Of a DNA stretch of 64,000 nucleotides, positions 45,786 through 53,683 are shown piece by piece (the stretch's first letter is position 1; the number at the start of each line of letters is the position of its first letter). The notes under the pieces are model-generated. The model saw only the letters and a list, made by a program, of their open reading frames with translations. It did no database searches and had not been told where the DNA came from. The DNA is from Lepagella muris. GTDB taxonomy: Bacteria > Bacteroidota > Bacteroidia > Bacteroidales > Muribaculaceae. A program made the translations under genes and the position numbers. The stretch covers positions 34,061-98,060 of the forward strand of contig NZ_SRYB01000018.1 of NCBI RefSeq assembly GCF_004793975.1, given 5' to 3'.

Positions 45786-48304
45786 GAAATATATTATCAG
45801 GTCTCATTTTGATTTGCCTGTGTCTGCTCTGGTGCGGGGGATGTTCCCGCACCGGGGCTGACAGCAGATCGGTGTCGTTCGACAAGGGGTGGAAATTCAC
45901 CTTATCCACCCAGCCTGGCGACTCCACAAGTTTTTCCTCACCCGATTTTGACGACTCTTCATGGCGTGACCTCGACCTCCCGCATGATTGGGCGATAGAG
46001 GGTAGTTTCAGTGAGGATAACCCGTCGGGCACCGGTGGTGGCGCACTCCCCGGCGGAGTGGGGTGGTATCGCAAGACGTTCACTCTCCCCGCCTCAATGA
46101 AGGGGAAATGTATATACGTGGATTTCGACGGGGCATACATGAATGCCACGGTCTATATCAACGGTCATGACCTCGGCACGCGTCCGTATGGTTATGCCTC
46201 GTTCAGCTATGATCTCACTCCGTGGTTGAAGCCGGGAGAGAATGTGATAGCCGTAAGGGTGGACAATGCCGAGCAGCCGAATTCAAGATGGTACAGCGGA
46301 TGCGGAATCTACCGTCATGTGTGGCTTCGGGCACTTGACCCTGTTCATGTGGCACAATGGGGTACGTTTGTGCGTCAGGATAGCGTCACTCCGGATAATG
46401 CCCGGCTGACGGTGCTTACGAATGTGGAGAATACGGGTGATAAGGATGTAAAGGCAGAACTCACCACAAGTGTGGTCGATGCCGACGGGAAGGTCGTGGC
46501 TTCGGTTGCGTCGCCTGTTGAACTATCCCCGAAATGCAAGGTGGAGGTGGTGCAGCCTCTTGACGTGGTTTCCCCGTCGTTATGGTCGGTGAAGACGCCT
46601 TATCTTTACACTGTGGTGAGCGAGGTGAACGTGGATGGCGTGACAGTTGACTGCTATGAGACAAAGACCGGATTCCGCAGCCTTGAGTTTGACGCAGAGA
46701 AAGGTTTTTCACTCAATGGTGAGAGGCTGAAGATCAATGGCGTCTGCCTGCATCATGATGCGGGGGCACTCGGTGCGGTGGTCAACCGTGCCGCAATCGC
46801 ACGCCAGCTGAGGATACTGAAGGAGATGGGGGCGAATGCGGTGCGTTCATCCCACAATCCTCCGGCTCCCGAACTCCTTGAACTTTGCGATTCGATGGGT
46901 ATGATGGTGATGGATGAGACGTTTGACATGTGGCGTAAGAAAAAGACGTCGCACGACTATGCACGCTATTTCCCGGAGTGGCACGAACGCGATCTGACTG
47001 ATCTTGTGGTGCGCGACCGCAATCATCCCTCCATAATAATGTGGAGCATCGGAAATGAGGTGCTTGAGCAGTGGAGCGACGCGCAGGCTGATACCCTTTC
47101 GCTTGCCGAAGCGAATCTCATACTGAATTTCGGTCATGGGAAGGATATGCTTGCCGATAAGGAAGCCCCGATGTCGGTCAATTCGCTCCTGACGAAGAAA
47201 CTTGCCGACATGACGCGAGAGCTTGACCCCACCCGCCCCGTGACTGCGGGATGTAATGAGCCGGCTCCCGGGAATCATCTCTTCCGTTCGGGCGCACTTG
47301 ACATAATAGGCTTCAATTATCATGACGACTGGTTTAAGGATGTGCCCAAGAATTTCCCGGGCAAGCCGTTTATCATCACGGAGAGCGTGTCGGCACTCCA
47401 GACGCGAGGTTACTACCGTATGCCCTCCGACAGCATGTACGTATGGCCTGAACGCTGGGACAAGCCTTTCTACGACGAATCGTTTGCCTGCTCATCATAC
47501 GACAATTGCCACGTGCCGTGGGGTAACACCCATGAGGGGACAATGCGCCATGTGGAGGATAATGATTTCATCATGGGTCAGTTCGTATGGACAGGCTTCG
47601 ACTATCTCGGCGAGCCGACCCCTTACGGATGGCCTGCAAGAAGCTCCTATTTCGGCATAGTGGATCTTGCCGGATTCCCGAAGGATTCATATTATATGTA
47701 TCAGAGCCGCTGGCGTCCGGATCTCGACGTGCTCCATCTCTTCCCGCATTGGAACTGGAAAGAGGGTCAGGAGATCGATGTGTGGGCATATTTCAACAAT
47801 GCCGATGAGGTGGAACTCTATCTCAATGGGGAGTCGCTTGGCGCGAAACGTCCGGAGGAGGGTAGCTACCACGTCAGCTGGCGAGTGCCGTTCGTGCCGG
47901 GAGAGCTGGAGGCAGTGAGCCGAAAGTCCGGGCGCGAGGTGAAGCGCGACGTGGTGCGTACTGCATCCGAACCGTATGCCGTGAGACTGACAGCAGACCG
48001 CAGCGAGATAAATGCCGACGGTGAGGATCTTTGCTACATCACGGCGGAGATTGTAGACAATAAAGGTAATGTCTGTCCCGTTGCAGATAACGAGATTGAG
48101 TTTTCTGTAGAGGGAGCCGGAAAGAATGTGGGCGTCGACAACGGTAGCCCCGTGTCGCTCGAACCGTTCAAGTCAGATAAGCGCAAGGCATTCAACGGAA
48201 AGGCTTTGCTTATTGTGCAGAACACGGGTAAGAGGGGCGATATAAAGGTGACGGCGAAATCTGCCGGGTTGAAGTCTGGAGATGTCACTGTCGCCGCAAG
48301 ATGA
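45782..48304 (+). CDS. GH2 beta-galactosidase lipoprotein
   Basis: This 840-residue protein has a lipoprotein signal ending LLWCGGC (cysteine near 21). Next come the N-terminal sugar-binding domain (LPHDWAIEGSFSEDNPSG, VGWYRKTFTLP), an Ig-like domain, and the GH2 barrel with FNLNGxxLKINGVCLHHDAG-like features, acid/base in WSIGNEVLEQW and nucleophile in FIITESVSALQTRGYY. C-terminal DUF4982-like and Ig-like domains end the protein. It probably removes beta-1,2-galactose from xylose in galactoxyloglucan once the fucose is gone. It is coupled to the GH31 gene by a four-base overlap. Confidence 0.9.
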   Translation: MRNILSGLILICLCLLWCGGCSRTGADSRSVSFDKGWKFTLSTQPGDSTSFSSPDFDDSSWRDLDLPHDWAIEGSFSEDNPSGTGGGALPGGVGWYRKTFTLPASMKGKCIYVDFDGAYMNATVYINGHDLGTRPYGYASFSYDLTPWLKPGENVIAVRVDNAEQPNSRWYSGCGIYRHVWLRALDPVHVAQWGTFVRQDSVTPDNARLTVLTNVENTGDKDVKAELTTSVVDADGKVVASVASPVELSPKCKVEVVQPLDVVSPSLWSVKTPYLYTVVSEVNVDGVTVDCYETKTGFRSLEFDAEKGFSLNGERLKINGVCLHHDAGALGAVVNRAAIARQLRILKEMGANAVRSSHNPPAPELLELCDSMGMMVMDETFDMWRKKKTSHDYARYFPEWHERDLTDLVVRDRNHPSIIMWSIGNEVLEQWSDAQADTLSLAEANLILNFGHGKDMLADKEAPMSVNSLLTKKLADMTRELDPTRPVTAGCNEPAPGNHLFRSGALDIIGFNYHDDWFKDVPKNFPGKPFIITESVSALQTRGYYRMPSDSMYVWPERWDKPFYDESFACSSYDNCHVPWGNTHEGTMRHVEDNDFIMGQFVWTGFDYLGEPTPYGWPARSSYFGIVDLAGFPKDSYYMYQSRWRPDLDVLHLFPHWNWKEGQEIDVWAYFNNADEVELYLNGESLGAKRPEEGSYHVSWRVPFVPGELEAVSRKSGREVKRDVVRTASEPYAVRLTADRSEINADGEDLCYITAEIVDNKGNVCPVADNEIEFSVEGAGKNVGVDNGSPVSLEPFKSDKRKAFNGKALLIVQNTGKRGDIKVTAKSAGLKSGDVTVAAR

Positions 48305-48359
48305 GACTGGAAGTATGAATACTTCAAAAGGAACTGACTATAAAAATTCAATCGGAATA

Positions 48360-50612
48360 ATGAATTTAAAAAATCGTTTGACTACTATGGTTATAGCAGG
48401 AGGAATCCTGACCGCAGGGGCTTCGACCCCGGTATATTTGGATCCGAAGGCACCGATCGAGGATCGTGTGGAGGATGCATTGAAGCGTATGACAATGGAG
48501 GAGAAGGTTGCTATGTGTCATGCACAGAGCAAGTTCTCATCGCCGGGCGTGCCGCGTCTCGGCATACCTGAGATATGGATGAGCGACGGTCCTCACGGCG
48601 TACGTGCGGAGATCTCATGGAACTCATGGGCGTATGCCGACTGGACCAATGATTCAATCACGGCGTTTCCGGCATTGACGGCACTTGCCGCCACTTGGAA
48701 TCCGGAGCTTGCCGGGGTATATGGCAAGGCTATCGGCGAGGAGGCACGCTATCGCGAGAAGGATGTGCTGCTCGGTCCGGGCGTGAATATCTACCGCACT
48801 CCTCTCAACGGACGTAACTTCGAGTATATGGGTGAGGATCCGTATCTGGCAGGGGAGATGGTTGTGCCTTACGTTAAGGAGCTTCAGAAGAATGGCGTGG
48901 CTGCATGCGTGAAACACTTTGCGCTCAACAATCAGGAGCAATGGCGCGGCACAGTCGATGTGGACCTTAGTGACCGTGCCCTGTATGAGATCTATCTTCC
49001 TGCGTTCAAGAAGGCAGTTGAGGATGGCGGTGCATGGTCGATAATGGGTGCCTACAATAAGATTTGGGGTCAGCATTGCTGCCACAACGAGCGTCTGCTT
49101 CAGGATATATTGCGCGGGGAATGGGATTTCGACGGCGTGGTTATCACAGACTGGGGTGGCGCACACGACACTAAGGAGGCAGCCCTCAATGGTCTTGACA
49201 TAGAGATGGGTTCCTACACCAACGGTCTGACCTCGGAGAGTGCGTTCGGATATGATGATTATTATCTTGCCCGCCCCTACCGTGAGATGCTTGAGAAGGG
49301 TGAGGTGCCGATGTCTACCCTCGATGCGAAGGCACGCAATATACTGCGCCTTATCTTCCGCACCGCGATGAACACCGACAAACCTTTCGGCTCGATATGT
49401 TCGCCGGAGCATTATGCAGCAGCGAAGGCTATAGGTGATGAGTCGGTGGTGCTTCTGAAGAATAACGGAATCTTGCCGCTTTCCCCCGATTTCAAGGGCA
49501 CGATTCTTGTGGTAGGCGACAATGCAGTGCGTCGTCTGACTGATGGCGGCGGTTCCTCTGAACTGAAGCCGAAGGATTACGTATCTCCACTCTCCGCGTT
49601 GCAGGCAGTGTATGGCGACCGGGTGAAGTATGCCCCCGGCTATTCATGCGGACGCACACTATATGAGGCTGAGGATATAGTGCCGGCAGAGGTGCAGGAT
49701 TCTCTCCGAAATGAGGCTGTGGAGATGGCTAAGGATGCTGACGTGGTCATCTACATCGGTGGTCTCAACAAGAACTCATGGCAGGATTGCGAGAGCACAG
49801 ACCGCAGGGAGTATGAGTTGCCATTCGGTCAGAACGAACTTATCTCCGAACTGCTGAAGGTGAATAAGAACGTCATCATCTCCAATATATCTGGCAATGC
49901 TTATGCCATGCCTTGGGTGAAGGATGTGCCGGCAATACTCCACACCTCTTATCTCGGCACTATGGGTGGTGCGACTATGGCAGACGTGATTTCCGGTAAG
50001 GTCAATCCGTCCGGCAAACTGCCTTATTCCATACCTGTAAAGATAGAGGATTGCGGAGCCAACTCATTCGGTGCGGAGGCGTATCCGGGAATTGAGAGCG
50101 GTGATGTTGATGTGGTTGCCATACCCGGCTCGGTGATAGAGGGTGGCAAGAATCCGAAGGAGACGTATAAGGAGGATATTCTTGTAGGTTATCGTTGGCA
50201 CGATACGAAGAAGATACCGGCATTGTTCCCGTTCGGACATGGGTTGAGCTATACGGAGTTTGAGTATGGCAAACCGGTTGTTTCGGGGAATACGATCAGT
50301 GAAAATGGTAAGATCACGGTGGAGGTGCCTGTGACCAACAAGGGTGGTCGAGAGGGTAGTGAGATAGTTGAACTTTACATATCCGATCTTAAATCGTCGT
50401 TGCCGCGTCCGGTGAAAGAGTTGAAAGGGTTCTCTAAGATAAAGCTCGCACCGGGGGAGACGGGGACTGTGAAATTTGAGATTACTCCTGACGCATTGAA
50501 ATATTTTGACGACAAGTCACATTCATGGGTAGTTGAACCGGGTAAGTTTAAGGCGCACGTCGGCTCATCCTCCACCGACATCCGCCACAGCATCCTCTTC
50601 GACTATAAATAA
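48360..50612 (+). CDS. GH3 beta-glucosidase
   Basis: With the start at 48360 (MNLKNRLTTMVIAGGILTAGASTPVYL) the enzyme has a signal peptide and about 750 residues. It has a GH3 N-terminal barrel (MTMEEKVAMCHA, MSDGPHGVR, nucleophile aspartate in GVVITDWGGAHDTKEAAL), a C-terminal domain (SVVLLKNNGILPLS, HTSYLGTMGGATMADVISGKVNPSGKLPYS), and a fibronectin III-like end. It would release glucose from the stripped xyloglucan backbone in the periplasm. An upstream frame to 48282 is probably leader. It is the last gene of the operon, 55 bases after the GH2 gene. Confidence 0.92.
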   Translation: MNLKNRLTTMVIAGGILTAGASTPVYLDPKAPIEDRVEDALKRMTMEEKVAMCHAQSKFSSPGVPRLGIPEIWMSDGPHGVRAEISWNSWAYADWTNDSITAFPALTALAATWNPELAGVYGKAIGEEARYREKDVLLGPGVNIYRTPLNGRNFEYMGEDPYLAGEMVVPYVKELQKNGVAACVKHFALNNQEQWRGTVDVDLSDRALYEIYLPAFKKAVEDGGAWSIMGAYNKIWGQHCCHNERLLQDILRGEWDFDGVVITDWGGAHDTKEAALNGLDIEMGSYTNGLTSESAFGYDDYYLARPYREMLEKGEVPMSTLDAKARNILRLIFRTAMNTDKPFGSICSPEHYAAAKAIGDESVVLLKNNGILPLSPDFKGTILVVGDNAVRRLTDGGGSSELKPKDYVSPLSALQAVYGDRVKYAPGYSCGRTLYEAEDIVPAEVQDSLRNEAVEMAKDADVVIYIGGLNKNSWQDCESTDRREYELPFGQNELISELLKVNKNVIISNISGNAYAMPWVKDVPAILHTSYLGTMGGATMADVISGKVNPSGKLPYSIPVKIEDCGANSFGAEAYPGIESGDVDVVAIPGSVIEGGKNPKETYKEDILVGYRWHDTKKIPALFPFGHGLSYTEFEYGKPVVSGNTISENGKITVEVPVTNKGGREGSEIVELYISDLKSSLPRPVKELKGFSKIKLAPGETGTVKFEITPDALKYFDDKSHSWVVEPGKFKAHVGSSSTDIRHSILFDYK

Positions 50613-50640
50613 CCATCACCGATTTAACCGCAGGTATATC

Positions 50641-50719
50641 AACCGCGGAGAGCGCGGAGAGCACGGAGAAATTATAAAAAATCTCCGTGCTCTCCGTGTG
50701 CTTAGTGGTGATTCAACCG
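50641..50719. repeat. ~79-bp dispersed repeat, left copy
   Basis: It starts AACCGCGGAGAG and ends GTGATTCAACCG. The centre is a 13-bp hairpin, GAGAGCACGGAGA/TCTCCGTGCTCTC. A near copy in the same orientation occurs at 51787-51864, on the other side of the ORF6N gene. Confidence 0.85.
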
Positions 50720-50775
50720 TCAAGAACGAAGATGCGGAGATAAACAGTCGTTTTTTACGATTGTAGCCTTATTTT

Positions 50776-50806
50776 TTTGTAAATAAAAACAATGTTATTA
50801 CATTTG
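50776..50806 (+). promoter_or_regulatory. Promoter of the ORF6N gene
   Basis: TTTG (50776-50779), 19 bases, TACATTTG (50799-50806): a full match to the Bacteroidetes consensus. The ATG is at 50834. Confidence 0.65.
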
Positions 50807-50833
50807 CAAATAAATAATGTATGACATAACGAT

Positions 50834-51744
50834 ATGCCTGACCCAATATCAAATGATGACCAATATATGCTTCCTCCTATTGAAAATCTTATATATATAA
50901 TCAGAGGTAAACAAGTTATGCTTGACAGCGACTTGGCACGACTGTATGGAGTGGAGACTAAATATCTCAAAAGAGCTGTCAAATCCAATATATCACGTTT
51001 CCCGTCTGATTTTATGATGGAAATTTCGCTGGAAGAGTTGGAAAACTTGAGGTGCAAAAATTGCACCTCAAGCCAACAGTCCGGGCGTGGAGGGAATCGT
51101 TATAAACCATACGTGTTTACGGAACAGGGAGTGGCAATGTTGAGTAGTGTGCTGCGTTCAGAGCAAGCTATAGAAATTAATATTCGTATTATGAGGGCTT
51201 TCATTGCAATGCGTAGTTTTTTGCAGACAAATGCTCACGTATTTCAACGGTTGGAAACGCTTGAACACAATCATCTTCTTTTGCACCATCATATTTCTGA
51301 AACTGACAAAAAATTGATGAGGTGTTAACTCGTCTTGATAATAAAGAATGTGAACCAATAGAAGGGTTTTTCTTTGAAGGTCAGATATTTGATGCATATA
51401 GCTTTATTTCTGACTTAGTGCGTAAGGCAAGGAAACGAATTGTCCTTATTGATAACTATGTTGATGACCGGATACTGAAAGTGCTTGACAAACGGAATGA
51501 AGGAGTCAAGGCTATTATATATACTGACCCAAGACATTCTCATATTTCAAGTGATCTTCAGCGTCCTAATGCTCAATATCCCGAAATTACTGTTTGTAAG
51601 TGTACAAACGTACATGACCGTTTCCTTATAATTGATGAAATTATATATTTTATTGGTGGATCAATCAAAGATCTTGGGAAGAAAATAGTAGCGTTTAGCC
51701 GTATGCACCAGAATCCCGATGAGATTGTCTCTAAATTGAAATAA
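50834..51744 (+). pseudogene. ORF6N-domain protein with PLD-like C-terminus, split by a one-base frameshift
   Basis: The first frame (50834-51328) encodes an ORF6N domain (VMLDSDLARLYGVETKYLKRAVKSNISRFPSDFM, YVFTEQGVAMLSSVL) and a coiled part. The second frame (to 51744) continues with the phospholipase-D-like end: IFDAYSFISDLVRKARKRIVLIDNYVDD, the HxRx4D motif in HDRFLIID, and YFIGGSIKDLGKK. In intact relatives both parts are one protein of about 300 residues. Adding one T in AAATTGATGAG near 51312-51318 restores a single frame (TDKKFDEVLTRL). ORF6N occurs in phage regulators and in many chromosomal genes of unknown role. The second half could restart at GTG 51322. Confidence 0.8.
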
Positions 51745-51786
51745 AAATTAATCGCTCAATAAATTGATGGTTCTTTGTGGTGATTG

Positions 51787-51864
51787 AACCGCGGAGAACG
51801 CAGAGAGCACGGATAAATTATAAAATCCTCCGTGCTCTCTGTGTGCTTTGTGGTGATTAAACCG
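51787..51864. repeat. ~79-bp dispersed repeat, right copy
   Basis: It matches 50641-50719 in the same orientation with a few changes (GAACGCAGAG for GAGCGCGGAG, and others). Part of its right end (TGTGCTTTGTGGTGATT) is repeated in imperfect tandem up to about 51915. Confidence 0.85.
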
Positions 51865-51934
51865 CCGTGTGCTTTGTTGTGATTTGACAACTATGTGCTT
51901 GGTGGTGAATTTATCGCCGAGTTTTGGTGGTGGG

Positions 51935-52639
51935 TTAATGGCGGAAGGAGAGGTTGGCTTTAACCTGGTCGGCGATCTGTCGCATGCCGTGTCGGTTGGG
52001 GTGTCCGGCTGTCTTGTCAATCTCCTTCAATTCAATGTAGGGGATGGAATAGCGGTTGCATGCCTCGATGATTGAGGATGTGATCTCCGGTTTAAGACCA
52101 TCGTTGATGAGATAGACTATATCCGTGTTGGGATAGCGGTCCTTCACGTGAGAGAGCATATATGCGAGAGCCGGACGGAATGACTTCAGTTGCTCCGGAG
52201 TCCAGTCACTCCATACAAACTCACCGATGGGTGCATTTGCCCAAGAGTCGTTTGTCGCACCGAATATGAAAAGAATATCCGGACTACCGAGGTTGTCCAT
52301 ACGTGTTATAAACGAACGGTCGGAATAGTCGGCACCATCGTAACCGGTATTACAGATTGTGGAGCCTGAGAAAGAATTGTTTTGTACGAGGCGATAGCCG
52401 TTCTCCGATATGAAGATATGCCACCATGTCTGTTTCACGTCATTCACGTCAGTCAGCTTAGGATCCGGTTTCTTGAAATACCAGAGAGCATTCCCCGCCG
52501 GTTCCACCATATTCTCAAAAGTGGAGTAAGAGTCACCGAGAATAGAGACACCCTTCCGGCTTTGGGCTTGAGATGGTAGAGACACGGCAAATAAAGCGGC
52601 GATAACGATAGCCGCAACCTTCAAGATACATTTTCTCAT
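51935..52639 (-). CDS. Secreted SGNH/GDSL hydrolase
   Basis: With the start at 52639 (MRKCILKVAAIVIAALFAVSLPSQAQS) the protein has a signal peptide and about 234 residues. The blocks are SILGDSYSTF with the serine nucleophile, FSGST with the glycine, FGATNDSW with the asparagine, and HPNRHGMRQIAD with the catalytic histidine. SGNH hydrolases of this kind often remove acetyl groups from glycans or act as other esterases; the substrate is unknown. Its nearness to the xyloglucan locus could mean deacetylation of that glycan, but the accessory genes between them weaken this. Confidence 0.83.
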   Translation of the reverse strand: MRKCILKVAAIVIAALFAVSLPSQAQSRKGVSILGDSYSTFENMVEPAGNALWYFKKPDPKLTDVNDVKQTWWHIFISENGYRLVQNNSFSGSTICNTGYDGADYSDRSFITRMDNLGSPDILFIFGATNDSWANAPIGEFVWSDWTPEQLKSFRPALAYMLSHVKDRYPNTDIVYLINDGLKPEITSSIIEACNRYSIPYIELKEIDKTAGHPNRHGMRQIADQVKANLSFRH

Positions 52640-52655
52640 AATAAAGACAGTATAG

Positions 52656-52684
52656 ATATAATTCCTACAAAAGTAATAAAAAAA
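52656..52684. repeat. 29-base promoter-bearing repeat, copy 1
   Basis: It is identical to 53543-53571 (core ATTCCTACAAAAGTAATAAA). It contains the -7 box of the SGNH gene promoter on the minus strand. Confidence 0.8.
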
Positions 52685-52697
52685 TATGTATCTCAAA
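52668..52697 (-). promoter_or_regulatory. Promoter of the SGNH hydrolase gene
   Basis: On the minus strand TTTG (52694-52697), 18 bases, TACTTTTG (52668-52675). The ATG follows at 52639. Confidence 0.6.
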
Positions 52698-52737
52698 TCA
52701 AGTTATACCATATTCCTATTCCTCCCGGAAGGTTTAC

Positions 52738-53286
52738 TTAAAGAAGAGAAGCTAAATCAAAATACATGACTCTTGTTTTTTTATCTTCGTCATCATTATT
52801 TAAAAACTGATAATTATTCTTGATATAGAAAGGAATGGCATTTATGTATGCATCTACAGTGATAAAGCGGCATCCGGATTTATTGTCAATAATGAAATAA
52901 TCTTCAATAAATTCAAGAAGATAGGTTCCTATTGATTGGTGTTGTGCACTCGTAGCAATTGCCAAACGTCCAATTTTGATTGCAGGATAACTTCTCAATC
53001 TTTTTTCATTAACGAATTTATGTTTCCTGAATCTATTGAACTCTGTTTTGTTCTCGAAATCTGAGATGGATATTTTATCATTGCTGAGACTGAAATATGC
53101 TAATATATCGTAGGTCTGTTTGTCTTCAACTACGTATGTTACAGATAATAATGCATCCCTGAAATTTTTAGCTTCATTTATTAAAAAATCATTTAGGTCA
53201 TCATCTCCACAATCAAACGTAACAATAGATTCTCCGATACTAAGTTTTCTAACTCTGCATCTGTCTTGGAATTCCTGTCTGGTCAT
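52738..53286 (-). CDS. GNAT N-acetyltransferase, second (intact) copy of the module
   Basis: This 182-residue GNAT has FDCGDDDLNDFLINEA near the start, LAYFSLSNDKISI, the acetyl-CoA region IKIGRLAIATSAQHQSIGTYLLEF, CRFITVDAYINAIPFYIKNNYQFL and a final TRVMYFDLASLL. The CGxxDLNDFL and FYxKNxF patterns occur in TacT-like toxin acetyltransferases, which block aminoacyl-tRNAs. The loop QHQSIGT differs from the textbook Q/RxxGxG/A by having S-I-G-T. The gene begins two bases after the stop of the small gene at 53289-53441. Toxin function is an inference. Confidence 0.8.
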   Translation of the reverse strand: MTRQEFQDRCRVRKLSIGESIVTFDCGDDDLNDFLINEAKNFRDALLSVTYVVEDKQTYDILAYFSLSNDKISISDFENKTEFNRFRKHKFVNEKRLRSYPAIKIGRLAIATSAQHQSIGTYLLEFIEDYFIIDNKSGCRFITVDAYINAIPFYIKNNYQFLNNDDEDKKTRVMYFDLASLL

Positions 53287-53288
53287 GA

Positions 53289-53441
53289 TTAATTAGTCAT
53301 CATTTTGATGACGGTTTCATACGACATACGAATTTGTTTACGTTTCTCGGAAGAAACTTTAGGAGGGTTCTGCATACGTTGTTCAAATCTTCTTGCATCA
53401 GATCCAAATAATATTGGAGTCTCTTTTATCGGTCTTGCCAT
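53289..53441 (-). CDS. 50-residue partner protein of the GNAT module (antitoxin-like)
   Basis: This short gene encodes MARPIKETPILFGSDARRF, then a basic helical region (FEQRMQ, SSEKRKQIRMSYETVIKMM) and ends TN. Its start MAxPIKxxPxLxG and the following AxR match the 62-residue protein at 4024, which also precedes a GNAT gene. It ends TAA, and after two bases (TC) the GNAT ATG follows, so translation is coupled. The two proteins diverge after about residue 20, which suits a conserved toxin- or DNA-binding head and a variable tail. No known antitoxin fold is recognised. Confidence 0.65.
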   Translation of the reverse strand: MARPIKETPILFGSDARRFEQRMQNPPKVSSEKRKQIRMSYETVIKMMTN

Positions 53442-53542
53442 AATATATGATATTAAGGATGTTATTTTACAATTAGAGATTCTTTCTAATAAATAAGATT
53501 AAATCTCTTTTAAATAACAACGTAATTTTGACGCAAATAAAT

Positions 53543-53571
53543 ATATAATTCCTACAAAAGTAATAAAAAAA
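53543..53571. repeat. 29-base promoter-bearing repeat, copy 2
   Basis: It is identical to 52656-52684 and in the same orientation, so the two copies bracket the GNAT module. It carries the same minus-strand TACTTTTG (53555-53562) but without a good -33 box; it could drive the module from about 110 bases upstream. Confidence 0.8.
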
Positions 53572-53601
53572 CGGAATAGGAAGCGGATTTGTCAGATTAA
53601 A

Positions 53602-53633
53602 TTTGCGAGTGTATGATGAAGGTTGTAACTTTG
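53602..53633 (+). promoter_or_regulatory. Promoter of the AAA-ATPase gene
   Basis: TTTG (53602-53605), 20 bases, TAACTTTG (53626-53633): a full consensus match about 50 bases before the ATG. Confidence 0.7.
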
Positions 53634-53683
53634 CTGATGGAGGATGAGTATGTCTGACTTCAAAATCTAAAAAACGGTCGAGT

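Noticed and set aside
48654..49412. 252-residue open frame on the minus strand
   Set aside because: It is antisense to the GH3 gene core and explained by codon bias of that gene.
50641..51864. Insertion sequence or prophage
   Set aside because: The flanking repeats are direct, not terminal inverted repeats of a transposon, and the gene between is ORF6N/PLD-like, not a transposase or integrase. No phage structural genes are near.
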